A DNA stretch of 64,000 bases, from NCBI GenBank assembly GCA_000723505.1, contig HG934468.1, forward strand, positions 2,760,798 to 2,824,797. Reading direction: 5' to 3'. The notes beneath the pieces are model-generated. The model was not told the DNA's origin and ran no database searches. It was given only the letters and a program-made list of their open reading frames with translations. A program made the translations under genes and the position numbers. Source of the stretch: Mucinivorans hirudinis (lineage in GTDB: Bacteria > Bacteroidota > Bacteroidia > Bacteroidales > Rikenellaceae). Positions 1 to 9,414 of this stretch are shown here, piece by piece (the first letter of the stretch is position 1; the number at the start of each line of letters is the position of its first letter).

Positions 1-338
1 ACCCAAAACTCTCCGCCTAGAGTCTGCTCCTGCTCTCCCTTGAGAGCTTTCACCGAGTACGCCACCCGCCCCACTTTGTCGCCCGTAACCGTAAATACCC
101 CATCTGGCGCGAGTACGCCGTTGATTGTAATAATAATCGAATCAAGCGATTGTAGCTCTGTGAATTCTATTTTAACTCTATCTCCCTTTCGGAAAGTTTC
201 GCGGTAAGATGGTTTGAGAGCTGTTATCAGTTCAGGCTGCGAGACGGCTGCCTGAGTTGCTACAGGTGTATTTTTGGGTGCGGACGAGCCGCAACCGAAC
301 GTTATAAGAGAGAGTAGCAGAGATAGATTTATGCGCAT
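1..338 (-). CDS. Partial lipoprotein, possibly N-terminus of a glutaminyl cyclotransferase-like protein
   Basis: The gene runs off the left edge, so only about 112 N-terminal residues are visible. It starts MRINLSLLLSLITFGCGSSA, a short type II signal peptide with a lipobox ending in Cys at residue 16, so an envelope lipoprotein is likely. The part after a Ser/Ala/Gln-rich linker reads as a small beta-rich, Ig-like domain (a lysine/aspartate-rich start, then SIIITINGVLAP). Some Bacteroidota glutaminyl-peptide cyclotransferases carry such a domain before their propeller, but the catalytic part lies outside the window, so this identity is a guess. An in-frame ATG seven codons upstream (start at 359) is an alternative start. 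Confidence 0.6.
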   Translation of the reverse strand, partial: MRINLSLLLSLITFGCGSSAPKNTPVATQAAVSQPELITALKPSYRETFRKGDRVKIEFTELQSLDSIIITINGVLAPDGVFTVTGDKVGRVAYSVKALKGEQEQTLGGEFW

Positions 339-402
339 CGTGTGTAAAATATTATGCATAATAATAAGTGTTTATTGCCTCTTGCAGCGCATCGTTGCAA
401 TT

Positions 403-456
403 AGGGGGTGACTGAAAATTCTAAAATAATCGACGACTAATTTTCAGGAACCCCCT
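403..456 (-). repeat. Imperfect palindromic intergenic repeat, copy 1
   Basis: Two 18-base arms (AGGGGGTGACTGAAAATT and the inverse of AATTTTCAGGAACCCCCT) agree at 16 of 18 positions around an 18-base centre. The centre shares the core AAATAAyCGACGACTAATTTT with copies at 3609-3672, 3944-3986 and 38001-38053. It lies in the 405-base spacer between the left-edge lipoprotein and gcvP; the rest of that spacer is A/T-rich and holds only the gcvP promoter. There is no T-run, so it is not an obvious terminator. Confidence 0.75.
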
Positions 457-698
457 CGTGACACAAAGATAATGAACCTTTGAGAGAAATGCAAAATAAA
501 TCTTTGTGTGCGCTCTTTAGCCGTTCATTGTACCGTTTAATCATACATCGCAATAGTTCGTCAAAAAGTTGCTAAATATATTTATTTGCAGTATTATACT
601 GACAAGATAGTGAACTTTTTAACGAACCGTTGATTTAGATACCCACTTGTTTTTTCTTACAATATGCCGGTAGGGTTTTTATTTTAATTACAAATTGC

Positions 699-706
699 TA
701 TCTTTG
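699..706 (+). promoter_or_regulatory. Bacteroidota -7 box (TATCTTTG) for gcvP
   Basis: TATCTTTG fits the Bacteroidota -7 consensus TAnnTTTG and lies 37 bases before the gcvP ATG. A clear -33 TTTG is not visible; upstream is T-rich. Confidence 0.55.
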
Positions 707-743
707 TGTGTTAAACTCGGAAAAAATATTAAATATCTAATAA

Positions 744-3605
744 ATGGCACAAGATAATTTTACATCACGCCACATAGGCGTGAATGATGCTGACCTCGCG
801 GAAATGTTGAAGGTTATCGGCGTTAAGTCGGTAGAGGATCTTATCAACCAAGTAGTTCCGCCACAAATTCACCTCCACGAACCACTTCCCTTGCAGGAGG
901 GTATGAGCGAATGGGAGTTTGCAAACCACATTCGCGAAATTGCGGCGAAGAACACAGTGGTGCGCACGATGATTGGTATGGGCTACTACGGCACGGCAAC
1001 TCCGGCGGCGATTGTTCGCAACATTTTTGAGAATCCGGCGTGGTACACTTCATATACCCCTTATCAGGCTGAAATTTCTCAGGGTCGTTTGGAGGCGTTG
1101 TTGAATTTCCAAACTATGGTATGCTCGCTTACGGGTATGGAGTTGAGTAATTGCTCTTTGCTGGACGAGGCTACCTCGGCGGCGGAGGCTATGGGAATGA
1201 TGTTCTCGAGCCGCTCACGCGCAGCCGTTAAGGAGGGGCGTAATGTGCTTTTTGTGGATGAAAACATTTTCCCGCAAACGCTTGATTTGTTGCTAACTCG
1301 TTCAGAACCACTTGGGATTGAGCTTTTTGTCGATAGTTTTGCGGAGTATGAATTTACAGGTCGCGAATTTGGCGCAATCCTTCAGTATCCTGCCGCTACG
1401 GGTGAGGTTTGTGACTACTCTAAATTTGCAGAGATTTGCCACTCAAAAGAGGTTTTAGTTACTGCCGTTGTTGATATTCTTGCACTCGCACTTATTAAAT
1501 CGCCAGCAGAGTGGGGGGCTGATATAGCGGTGGGCTCTACTCAACGTTTCGGTATCCCGATGGGCTTTGGCGGTCCTCACGCGGGCTACTTGGCAACCAA
1601 GGAGGAGTACAAACGTAATATGCCGGGGCGCATCATTGGCATTTCTGTGGATAGACTTGGCAATAAGGCGTTGCGTATGTCTCTGCAAACGCGCGAGCAA
1701 CACATCAAACGCGACAAGGCAACATCTAATATCTGTACAGCTCAAGCGCTTTTGGCTTCAATGGCAGGTATGTTCGCCGTCTATCACGGAGCTGAGGGAA
1801 TTAAACGTATCGCTTTGAATGCTCACTGCCACGCAACGGCTATGGCAGCGGCTTTGGAGGAGTTGGGATATTCGGTTCTTAGCGAAAACTTTTTTGATAC
1901 CATCGAGGTAGAGGCAGATGCAGATACTATTATGGAGCTTGCCTCGGAAGTTGCACTTAATCTCTTCTACCCGGCAGAAAACATAGTTCATATGAACTTC
2001 GACGAACTCTCGAACTTGGACGAGCTCAACGCTTTGGTCGCAATCTTTGCAGAGGCGGCAGGTAAAGAGCCATTCGTGATTGAGTCTATTGACCAAGAGA
2101 ATACATTCTTTGCGCCGGAGTTGGCGCGCCAAACTCCATTTCTGCAAGAGCCCGTGTTCAACAAGTATCATTCCGAGACTGAGTTGATGCGATATATCAA
2201 AAAGTTGGAGCGTCGCGATATTTCGTTGGCAAACTCTATGATTTCGCTTGGCTCGTGCACAATGAAACTCAACTCGGCGGTTTCGATGATGCCTCTGTCG
2301 TTGTCGGAATTTGGTAATATCCACCCGTTTGTGCCTTTGTGGCAGGCGGAGGGTTATCTTGAATTAATCGATGAATTGGATAAAGATTTATCCATCATTA
2401 CCGGTTTCGACAAAATGTCGTTCCAGCCAAACTCGGGAGCCAATGGAGAGTATGCCGGCTTGATGGTTATCCGTGCTTATCACGCTTCGCGGGGGGAGAA
2501 CCATCGTAATGTGGTGTTGATTCCTGCTTCGGCTCACGGGACTAACCCTGCTTCGGCTGCTATGGCAGGGATGAAGATTGTGGTTACCAAATGCGATGAA
2601 AATGGAAATATCGACCTTGAAGATTGGAAGGCAAAGGCAGCAGAGTATGCCAAAGATTTGAGCTGCTGTATGATAACCTACCCATCAACTCACGGCGTTT
2701 TTGAGAGCCGAATCAAAGAGTTGATTGATGTTATCCACCAATATGGCGGTCAGGTCTATTACGACGGTGCGAATATGAATGCGGTTGTGGGTCTTTCGAG
2801 CCCCGGTTATATCGGTGCTGACGTTTGCCACCTGAATCTACACAAAACATTTGCTATCCCTCACGGCGGTGGTGGTCCGGGCGTGGGTGCTATCGGCGTG
2901 GCTGCTCACCTCACTCCGTTCCTTCCGTCTCACCCATTGGTGAGCTGTGGTGCAGAGGAGGGCATAACGGCAGTTGCCGCTGCTCCATTCGGCAGCGCTT
3001 TGGTGTTGCTTATTACTTACGCCTATATAAAAATGTTGGGTGCGAGCGGTCTCAAACGTTCTACTGAAATTGCTATTGTCAATGCCAACTATATGGCTTG
3101 CGCCTTGAAGGGTCAAATTGATACCGTCTACTCGGGCGAGACAGGACGCGTGGGACACGAGATGATTTTGGACTATCGTCGCTACCGTCAGGATTATGGC
3201 GTTGAGTGTGGTGATATTGCGCGCCGTCTAATGGACTACGGCTTCCACGCTCCCACGCTGAGTTTTCCGGTTCACGATACGCTGATGGTTGAGCCTACCG
3301 AGAGCGAAAGTAAGGCTGAGCTTGACCGCTTTATACAAACCCTGCTCCAAATCAAATCCGACTGCGAAGCCATCAAAAATGGCGAGGCAGACAAGGAGGA
3401 TAATGTATTGAAGAATGCGCCCCACACGGCTGCAGAGCTTATTGGCGATAACTGGGCGCACCCATATTCGCGCGAGAAGGCAGCCTTCCCGCTGCCTTGG
3501 GTTGTGGAGAATAAGTTCTTCCCCTATGTTAGCAAGATTGATGCCGGTTATGGTGACCGCAACTTGGTGTGTTGCTGTGCGGAGTCGCTGGACAAATACT
3601 TGTAA
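744..3605 (+). CDS. gcvP: Glycine dehydrogenase (aminomethyl-transferring), P-protein
   Basis: P-protein of the glycine cleavage system: a PLP enzyme that decarboxylates glycine and passes the aminomethyl group to lipoyl-GcvH. The 953 residues contain both homologous halves in one chain. The N-terminal half begins with the family opening FTSRHIGVNDADLAEML. The C-terminal half carries the PLP lysine in HLNLHKTFAIPHGGGGPG (K701). Length is that usual for fused GcvP. It stands alone: no gcvT or gcvH lies in the window, and a palindromic repeat follows its stop. The ATG at 744 is 37 bases after a good -7 box. Confidence 0.97.
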   Translation: MAQDNFTSRHIGVNDADLAEMLKVIGVKSVEDLINQVVPPQIHLHEPLPLQEGMSEWEFANHIREIAAKNTVVRTMIGMGYYGTATPAAIVRNIFENPAWYTSYTPYQAEISQGRLEALLNFQTMVCSLTGMELSNCSLLDEATSAAEAMGMMFSSRSRAAVKEGRNVLFVDENIFPQTLDLLLTRSEPLGIELFVDSFAEYEFTGREFGAILQYPAATGEVCDYSKFAEICHSKEVLVTAVVDILALALIKSPAEWGADIAVGSTQRFGIPMGFGGPHAGYLATKEEYKRNMPGRIIGISVDRLGNKALRMSLQTREQHIKRDKATSNICTAQALLASMAGMFAVYHGAEGIKRIALNAHCHATAMAAALEELGYSVLSENFFDTIEVEADADTIMELASEVALNLFYPAENIVHMNFDELSNLDELNALVAIFAEAAGKEPFVIESIDQENTFFAPELARQTPFLQEPVFNKYHSETELMRYIKKLERRDISLANSMISLGSCTMKLNSAVSMMPLSLSEFGNIHPFVPLWQAEGYLELIDELDKDLSIITGFDKMSFQPNSGANGEYAGLMVIRAYHASRGENHRNVVLIPASAHGTNPASAAMAGMKIVVTKCDENGNIDLEDWKAKAAEYAKDLSCCMITYPSTHGVFESRIKELIDVIHQYGGQVYYDGANMNAVVGLSSPGYIGADVCHLNLHKTFAIPHGGGGPGVGAIGVAAHLTPFLPSHPLVSCGAEEGITAVAAAPFGSALVLLITYAYIKMLGASGLKRSTEIAIVNANYMACALKGQIDTVYSGETGRVGHEMILDYRRYRQDYGVECGDIARRLMDYGFHAPTLSFPVHDTLMVEPTESESKAELDRFIQTLLQIKSDCEAIKNGEADKEDNVLKNAPHTAAELIGDNWAHPYSREKAAFPLPWVVENKFFPYVSKIDAGYGDRNLVCCCAESLDKYL

Positions 3606-3608
3606 TAC

Positions 3609-3672
3609 TATATAGGGGGCTTCTAAAAATTAGCCGCTGGTTATCTTGGAGTTTTTAGAAGCCCCCGTATAG
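3609..3672 (+). repeat. Palindromic intergenic repeat, copy 2 (strong hairpin)
   Basis: Arms GGGGGCTTCTAAAAA and TTTTTAGAAGCCCCC are perfectly complementary over 15 bases, and the pairing extends outward through an imperfect CTATA pair. The centre, read on the minus strand, matches the core of copies 1, 3 and 5. It starts only 4 bases after the gcvP stop and may also end gcvP transcription, although no U-run follows. Confidence 0.8.
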
Positions 3673-3683
3673 ATATACAAAAA

Positions 3684-3716
3684 ATTTGGAAAATAGGGAT
3701 AAATGTTTTACCTTTG
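3684..3716 (+). promoter_or_regulatory. Promoter of tRNA-Arg
   Basis: A -33 TTTG at 3684-3687 is 21 bases from the -7 box TACCTTTG at 3709-3716, close to the Bacteroidota consensus. The tRNA starts 37 bases further on. Confidence 0.7.
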
Positions 3717-3753
3717 CTTCGCCAAATAGACAGCAGTTGTGCGCATAGATGTT

Positions 3754-3827
3754 GGTTCCATAGCTCAGCTGGATAGAGCAACAGATTTCTAATCTGTCGG
3801 TCACAGGTTCGAATCCTGTTGGAATCA
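3754..3827 (+). tRNA. tRNA-Arg (anticodon TCT)
   Basis: A full cloverleaf: acceptor arms GGTTCCA and TGGAATC, D-arm with AGCTCAGCTGGATAGAGC, anticodon stem ACAGA/TCTGT around TTTCTAA (anticodon TCT), and T-arm ACAGGTTCGAATCCTGT. Discriminator A; no CCA is encoded. It reads AGA/AGG arginine codons. A promoter precedes it and a terminator follows. Confidence 0.97.
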
Positions 3828-3844
3828 CAAATTAGTTTTCGGTT

Positions 3845-3879
3845 GAGTTAGTGGTTCGTAACCTCTAACTCTTTTTTTT
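3845..3879 (+). terminator. Rho-independent terminator after tRNA-Arg
   Basis: GAGTTAG-T-GGTT / AACC-T-CTAACTC hairpin followed directly by eight T residues, starting 17 bases after the tRNA. Confidence 0.9.
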
Positions 3880-3943
3880 GCCGCATTGAGAATTGTAGTT
3901 CCTGCGCTTGTGTTTGGGTTTGGAACGATTGTCAAGTAATCAA

Positions 3944-3986
3944 GGAGGCTTCCGAAATAACCGACTGTTAATTTTGGGAATCCTCC
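3944..3986 (-). repeat. Palindromic intergenic repeat, copy 3 (shortened)
   Basis: GGAGGCTTCC at the left and the inverse of GGGAATCCTCC at the right enclose AAATAACCGACTGTTAATTTT, the core shared with copies 1, 2 and 5, but about 8 bases on one arm are missing. It lies just before ygiQ. Confidence 0.65.
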
Positions 3987-4007
3987 ATAATTAATTAAAC
4001 AACCATC

Positions 4008-5699
4008 GTGAGTGTTAATAATAATGTGTTCCTGCCCACCTCTGCCAAGGAGCTTGCGGCACGGGGTTGGGAGTGGGTGGATGTGATTCTCTTCACGGGT
4101 GATGCCTATGTAGACCATCCGGCATTTGGAGCAGCCGTCATCGGACGTGTGTTGGAGGCGGCGGGTTATCGGGTGGCTATTGTGCCTCAACCCAATTGGA
4201 GGGACGACTTGCGAGATTTTCGCAAGTTGGGCAAGCCGCGTCTCTTTTTTGGCGTCACTGCCGGTGCTATGGATTCGATGGTCAATCGCTACACCGCAAC
4301 CAAGCGTCTACGTTCCGACGATGCCTACACCCCTGACAACCGTGCCGATATGCGCCCCGACTACCCGAGCGTGGTCTATACCAAAATTCTCAAGGATATA
4401 TACCCCGACACCCCGGTGGTTTTGGGTGGAATCGAGGCGTCACTCAGGCGATTGACCCACTATGACTATTGGCAGGATAGGTTGCGTCCTTCGTTTTTGG
4501 TGGAGAGCGGCGCCGACTATTTGGTCTATGGGATGGGCGAAAAGGTTGTCGTGGAGTTGGCACAGGCGATGGCTCAGGGCAGAAGCCCGCGCAATACACC
4601 CCAAATTGCATACCTGAGCAAAAATGCGGCAGTCTGCGGCGAAGAGGTTCTCCACCTACACTCCTTCGAGGAGTGTTTGGCGGACAAGAGTAAGTATGGT
4701 GAAAATTTCGTAAAGTTCGAGACCGAATCCAACCGATTAGAGGCGCGTACGATTGTGGAGCGGGTTGGTCAGGAGTATGTTGTGGTCAATCCCCCCTATC
4801 CCTTTCTGAGTGAGGATGAGATTGATGCCTCTTTCGATTTGCCATACACCCGTCTGCCGCATCCCCGATATAGAGGCAAGCAGATTTCTGCCTATCAGAT
4901 GATTAAGCACTCGGTTTGTCTTCATCGCGGATGTTTTGGGGGGTGTAGTTTCTGCGCTATATCGGCACACCAGGGTAAATTTATCTCGAGCCGTAGCGAA
5001 CGCTCAATTTTGGGTGAGATAGAGAAAATTACTGCTATGGAGGATTTTCGCGGATATCTTTCAGATATTGGCGGGGCATCGGCAAATATGTGGCGAATGG
5101 GAGGGGTAGATGTGCACAGGTGCAGAAAATGTAGTCGTGCATCGTGCCTGTTTCCGAAAAAATGTCTAAATTTACACTCCGACCACACTCCATTGTTGGA
5201 GTTATATGGTAGAATTAGAGCGGTTAAGGGTATCAAAAAGGCATTTATAGGTAGTGGAATCCGTTATGATATGTTCCAAGGGGGCGAATATCTGGAGGTT
5301 GTTTTGAAGCACCACACCAGTGGACGTTTCAAGGTTGCTCCCGAGCATACCGAGGATAATGTGCTCAGAGTGATGCGCAAGCCATCCTATGATTTGTTCG
5401 AGGATTTACGGCGCAATTTCCGAAAGATTTGTGAAAAAGAGAATCTGCCATATCAAATTGTGCCCTACTTTATTTCGAGCCATCCGGCTTGTAATGAACA
5501 AGATATGCGCCTATTAGCGGCGCGCACAAAAGGAGTAAGCACGGAGCAGGTACAGGATTTCACCCCCACACCAATGACCCTCTCCACCACGATTTACTAC
5601 ACAGGAATTAACCCATACACGGGCGAAAAAATATATACAGCGCGCACCCGCGAGCAGAAACAGAGACAGAAAGATTACTTTTTTGCCAAAGAACGATAA
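4008..5699 (+). CDS. ygiQ: YgiQ-family radical SAM protein
   Basis: A 563-residue member of the YgiQ family (UPF0313), radical SAM proteins whose substrate is not known to me. The cluster-binding CxxxCxxC is C309, C313 and C316 within HRGCFGGCSFC. The N-terminal domain has the family pattern (FTGDAYVDHPAFGAAVIGR near residue 31). It is shorter than the roughly 740 residues of the E. coli protein and lacks a long C-terminal tail. The GTG start at 4008 is used because it gives the family N-terminus; no closer ATG fits. sufB follows after 12 bases, so the two are probably co-transcribed. Confidence 0.93.
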   Translation: MSVNNNVFLPTSAKELAARGWEWVDVILFTGDAYVDHPAFGAAVIGRVLEAAGYRVAIVPQPNWRDDLRDFRKLGKPRLFFGVTAGAMDSMVNRYTATKRLRSDDAYTPDNRADMRPDYPSVVYTKILKDIYPDTPVVLGGIEASLRRLTHYDYWQDRLRPSFLVESGADYLVYGMGEKVVVELAQAMAQGRSPRNTPQIAYLSKNAAVCGEEVLHLHSFEECLADKSKYGENFVKFETESNRLEARTIVERVGQEYVVVNPPYPFLSEDEIDASFDLPYTRLPHPRYRGKQISAYQMIKHSVCLHRGCFGGCSFCAISAHQGKFISSRSERSILGEIEKITAMEDFRGYLSDIGGASANMWRMGGVDVHRCRKCSRASCLFPKKCLNLHSDHTPLLELYGRIRAVKGIKKAFIGSGIRYDMFQGGEYLEVVLKHHTSGRFKVAPEHTEDNVLRVMRKPSYDLFEDLRRNFRKICEKENLPYQIVPYFISSHPACNEQDMRLLAARTKGVSTEQVQDFTPTPMTLSTTIYYTGINPYTGEKIYTARTREQKQRQKDYFFAKER

Positions 5700-5711
5700 T
5701 TATAGAGAACA

Positions 5712-7157
5712 ATGCAAGAAGATATTATAAAGAGCAGAACCGAAGCCGAAGCCGAATATGAGTATGGCTTTACATCGAATATAGAGACTGAAACCATAGC
5801 AAAAGGGCTTAGCGAAGAGACTGTGCGGTTGATTTCCGCAAAGAAAGAGGAGCCTGAGTGGTTGTTGGAATTTAGATTACGGGCATTTCGTCATTGGCTC
5901 ACGTTGAAGCATCCGCGTTGGGCGCACCTCACCATACCCGAAATAGACTTTCAGGATCTTATCTACTATGCCGCGCCCAAGCCGCGCAAGGAGTGGCAGC
6001 AGGGGGACGAGATAGACCCCGAACTGCAAGCCACATTCGATAAGCTGGGCATTCCGCTCAACGAGCAGAAGTCGTTGGCAGGCTATGCTGTGGACGCTGT
6101 AATTGACTCGGTATCCGTAAAGACTACTTTTCAATCGACACTTGCCGAAAAGGGCATAATATTTTGCTCTTTCAGTGAGGCGGTCAGGGAGCATCCTGAA
6201 TTGGTTCGTAAATATCTCGGCACGGTTGTCCCCTACACCGACAACTTCTATGCCTGCCTAAACTCGGCGGTATTTTCCGACGGTTCATTTTGCTATATCC
6301 CCAGGGGGGTGCGCTGCCCGATGGAGCTATCCACCTATTTCCGTATCAATGCCAAAGGTACGGGACAGTTCGAGCGAACGCTCATTGTTGCCGAAGAGCA
6401 GGCGTATGTGAGCTATCTGGAGGGTTGCACTGCTCCGCAACGTGATGAAAACCAACTTCACGCTGCCATCGTAGAGATTATTGCCGAGACGGATGCCGAG
6501 GTTAAGTACTCTACGGTTCAGAATTGGTATCCGGGTGATAAGAATGGTGTTGGCGGTGTCTTTAATTTTGTGACCAAGCGTGCATTGTGTCGTGGTGACC
6601 GCGCCAAGGTGTCGTGGACTCAGGTGGAGACCGGTTCGGCAATCACGTGGAAATACCCCTCGTGCATCCTCGCCGGTGAGGAGAGTTATGGCGAGTTTTA
6701 CTCCGTGGCACTCACCAAGGGCTATCAGCAGGCGGACACGGGCACAAAGATGATTCACCTTGGGCGTGGCTCTCGTTCTCGTATTGTGAGCAAGGGTATT
6801 TCGGCGGGTAGGTCTCAAAACTCCTATCGCGGTTTGGTGCGCGTGGCTGCCAAGGCGGAGAATTGTCGCAACTACTCCCAGTGCGACTCTCTATTGATTG
6901 GAGACCAATGCGGAGCGCACACTTTTCCATATATTGAGTGTAACAACACTTCGAGCATTGTGGAGCACGAAGCCACCACGGGCAAAATAGGTGAGGAGCA
7001 ACTGTTTTATTGTAACCAACGCGGCATCCCGAGCGAAGAGGCTGTTGGACTTATTGTTAATGGTTATGCACGCGATGTGTTGCAACAGTTGCCGATGGAG
7101 TTTGCAGTGGAGGCTCAAAAGCTACTTGCAATTTCCCTTGAAGGGAGTGTGGGTTAA
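5712..7157 (+). CDS. sufB: Fe-S cluster assembly scaffold SufB
   Basis: SufB is the scaffold subunit of the SUF iron-sulfur assembly complex, normally SufBC2D. The 481 residues show the family's N-terminal region ([16 protein letters not shown]) and the C-terminal beta-helix ending in [20 protein letters not shown] and a Gly-rich NQRGI segment. Length is typical. It follows ygiQ by 12 bases. Unusually, no sufC, sufD or sufS follows: the next gene is glgB behind its own promoter. The partners must be elsewhere on the chromosome. Confidence 0.95.
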   Translation: MQEDIIKSRTEAEAEYEYGFTSNIETETIAKGLSEETVRLISAKKEEPEWLLEFRLRAFRHWLTLKHPRWAHLTIPEIDFQDLIYYAAPKPRKEWQQGDEIDPELQATFDKLGIPLNEQKSLAGYAVDAVIDSVSVKTTFQSTLAEKGIIFCSFSEAVREHPELVRKYLGTVVPYTDNFYACLNSAVFSDGSFCYIPRGVRCPMELSTYFRINAKGTGQFERTLIVAEEQAYVSYLEGCTAPQRDENQLHAAIVEIIAETDAEVKYSTVQNWYPGDKNGVGGVFNFVTKRALCRGDRAKVSWTQVETGSAITWKYPSCILAGEESYGEFYSVALTKGYQQADTGTKMIHLGRGSRSRIVSKGISAGRSQNSYRGLVRVAAKAENCRNYSQCDSLLIGDQCGAHTFPYIECNNTSSIVEHEATTGKIGEEQLFYCNQRGIPSEEAVGLIVNGYARDVLQQLPMEFAVEAQKLLAISLEGSVG

Positions 7158-7225
7158 TAGTAACAAGGATAACTAAATAGGAAATTGTTACAATATAGGA
7201 CTATTTTTTCAAAAATGCAAAAATA

Positions 7226-7257
7226 ATTGTGTGATAATTGAAAAACAATTAACTTTG
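7226..7257 (+). promoter_or_regulatory. Promoter of glgB
   Basis: A -33 ATTG at 7226-7229 lies 20 bases from the -7 box TAACTTTG at 7250-7257, 19 bases before the ATG of glgB. A short GTAACAA/TTGTTAC inverted repeat just upstream may end the sufB transcript. Confidence 0.6.
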
Positions 7258-7276
7258 TCCCAAATTTTTTGCTGTG

Positions 7277-9301
7277 ATGGAGAAAACCCTACCCATAATC
7301 TGCTCTGACGAATGGTTGCGTCCCGCTGAGGGAGAGATAAACTATCGTTATCACCGTTACTTGCAACGCCTCAATGATATAGAGCATAATGTAGGCTCTC
7401 TATTCGACTACGCAAATGCTCACCTCTATTACGGTTTCCACTACGACAGCTATGCTAAGGGGTGGTGGTTTCGCGACTGGTTGCCTGCGGCGTGGGAGGT
7501 TTATCTCTTTGGCGATTTCAACGATTGGGAACGTTTCCAATATCCTTTGCAGAGAGACCAGTGGGGTAGTTGGTCTGTCTTTATCTCCGATGAGCAGACG
7601 GGTGGACGGCTCGCTCACGGTAGCTTGGTGAAGATGCACGTGCGCGGGGCAGACGGGCAATATCTCGACCGCATTCCGGCATATATCCGCCGTGCAGTGC
7701 AGGATGAGGTTACTAAGGACTTTGTGGGGCAGGTGTGGCATCCTGCAGAGAAATTTGACTGGAGCGACGACCATTTCGACCTCGCCTCCATCGAAAGCCT
7801 ACTCATCTACGAAGCACACGTAGGTATGGCGCAGGAGAAAGAGGGGGTTGGTACATACAAGGAGTTTGAGGAGGTGGTTCTACCACGAGTTAAAAAGTTG
7901 GGTTATAATGCAATTCAGCTTATGGCTGTTGCCGAGCACCCATATTACGGCTCTTTTGGCTACCACGTGAGCAGTTTTTTCGCACCTTCCTCGCGTTTTG
8001 GTACGCCCGAAGAGTTGAAGTCGCTGATTAAAACAGCTCACTCTATGGGTATAGCAGTGATTATGGATGTCGTTCATAGCCACTATGTTAAAAATACTTG
8101 CGAGGGAATCAACCGTTTGGATGGCACGGACGACCTCTACTCACCAATAATCGGCGAACATCCGCACTGGGGTAGCAAACTATTCAATTATGGTAAACAA
8201 GAGGTGCAACACTTCTTGCTCTCGAATGTAAAATATTGGCTCGATGAGTTCCATTTCGACGGTTATCGCTTCGATGGCGTCAGTTCGATGATTTATCACC
8301 ACCACGGTTATTCAGATTTCACCTCGCGTGAGGCATTCTTTAACGACACGGTCAATCGCGATGCCATTCTTTATCTGACACTTGCAAATAAATTGGTAAA
8401 GGAGGTCAAGCCCTCGGCAGTGACCATAGCTGAGGATGTGAGCGGAATGCCCGGTATGGCTGTCTCCATTGCGGACGGCGGCATCGGGTTCGACTACCGT
8501 TTGGCAATGGCAGTGCCCGACTTCTGGATTAAATACCTTAAGGATGTGCCCGATGAGGAGTGGAATATATGGGAGATGTGGAACATTTTGAGCAACCGTC
8601 TTCCCAATGTCAAAACCATTGCCTATTGCGAGTCGCACGACCAGGCGTTGGTGGGCGATAAGACCATTGCTTTCCGCCTGATGGACAAAGAGATGTACTT
8701 CGCAATGGAGCGCGATTCTAAAAATCTCGCCATCGACCGCGGCATAGCCCTGCACAAGATGATACGCCTTCTGACGATAACTCTCGGTGGTGATGCCTAC
8801 CTCAACTTTATGGGTAATGAGTTTGGACACCCCGAGTGGATAGATTTCCCGCGCGAGGGCAACCATTGGAGCTATAAGCACGCTCAGCGTCAATGGTCAT
8901 TGGCAGAGGCTGATTATTTGCGCTATATCGACTTAGACCGCTTCGATGCCGCGATGGTCCATCTCACTCGCAACTACCACGTGCTCAAGAGCGGTTATGG
9001 ATATAACCTTCTCAATGACAATGACAATAAGGTTATGGTATTCGAGCAGGCGGGGTTGGTCTATGTTTTCAACTGGCACGGCGAGGCTTCGATTCCCGAT
9101 TACAGGATGCCTGTGCCGATGGCAGGCAAGTATAAAATCATCCTCAATACGGATGATGCCAAATTTGGCGGATTTGGGCGGGTTGATAAGGATAGTGAGT
9201 TCTTCTCTTTCACCGAAACATCGCCCGAGGGTCATCAATACCATTTTATAAAAATATATTGTGTGTCTCGTTCGGCAATCGTACTGCAATACTGCGACTG
9301 A
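7277..9301 (+). CDS. glgB: 1,4-alpha-glucan (glycogen) branching enzyme, GH13
   Basis: Makes alpha-1,6 branches in glycogen. Order: N-terminal CBM48-like domain (residues ~45-150, with LPAAWEVYLFGDFNDWERF), GH13 barrel, C-terminal all-beta domain. The catalytic triad is visible: nucleophile D333 in GYRFDG, acid E386 in TIAEDV, and D455 in YCESHDQA. At 674 residues it resembles the eukaryote-like branching enzymes found in Bacteroidota. A GTG codon stands directly before the ATG at 7277; I take the ATG. The PBP1A gene follows after a hairpin-forming spacer. Confidence 0.95.
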   Translation: MEKTLPIICSDEWLRPAEGEINYRYHRYLQRLNDIEHNVGSLFDYANAHLYYGFHYDSYAKGWWFRDWLPAAWEVYLFGDFNDWERFQYPLQRDQWGSWSVFISDEQTGGRLAHGSLVKMHVRGADGQYLDRIPAYIRRAVQDEVTKDFVGQVWHPAEKFDWSDDHFDLASIESLLIYEAHVGMAQEKEGVGTYKEFEEVVLPRVKKLGYNAIQLMAVAEHPYYGSFGYHVSSFFAPSSRFGTPEELKSLIKTAHSMGIAVIMDVVHSHYVKNTCEGINRLDGTDDLYSPIIGEHPHWGSKLFNYGKQEVQHFLLSNVKYWLDEFHFDGYRFDGVSSMIYHHHGYSDFTSREAFFNDTVNRDAILYLTLANKLVKEVKPSAVTIAEDVSGMPGMAVSIADGGIGFDYRLAMAVPDFWIKYLKDVPDEEWNIWEMWNILSNRLPNVKTIAYCESHDQALVGDKTIAFRLMDKEMYFAMERDSKNLAIDRGIALHKMIRLLTITLGGDAYLNFMGNEFGHPEWIDFPREGNHWSYKHAQRQWSLAEADYLRYIDLDRFDAAMVHLTRNYHVLKSGYGYNLLNDNDNKVMVFEQAGLVYVFNWHGEASIPDYRMPVPMAGKYKIILNTDDAKFGGFGRVDKDSEFFSFTETSPEGHQYHFIKIYCVSRSAIVLQYCD

Positions 9302-9319
9302 GAGAGCCGAAATTGAGAG

Positions 9320-9369
9320 AAGTGTGAAGTTAGAGATGGGTAGCAATTCTTGTGTCTAACTTCTCACTT
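9320..9369. repeat. Inverted repeat in the glgB-PBP spacer
   Basis: 15-base arms AAGTGTGAAGTTAGA and TCTAACTTCTCACTT pair at 14 of 15 positions around a 20-base loop. The left arm is made of two related 7-mers (AAGTGTG, AAGTTAG), as in several other spacers in this window. It covers the possible GTG start at 9352, which argues for the later ATG of the next gene. Confidence 0.65.
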
Positions 9370-9414
9370 GGTTCTTCCAAAAATAATTGTGGTCGGATTT
9401 ACGTTTTTGCCAAT

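Noticed and set aside
9352-9414. GTG at 9352 as start of the PBP1A gene
   Set aside because: It lies within a near-perfect inverted repeat and adds residues unlike a PBP N-terminus; the ATG at 9415 precedes a normal basic segment and membrane helix.
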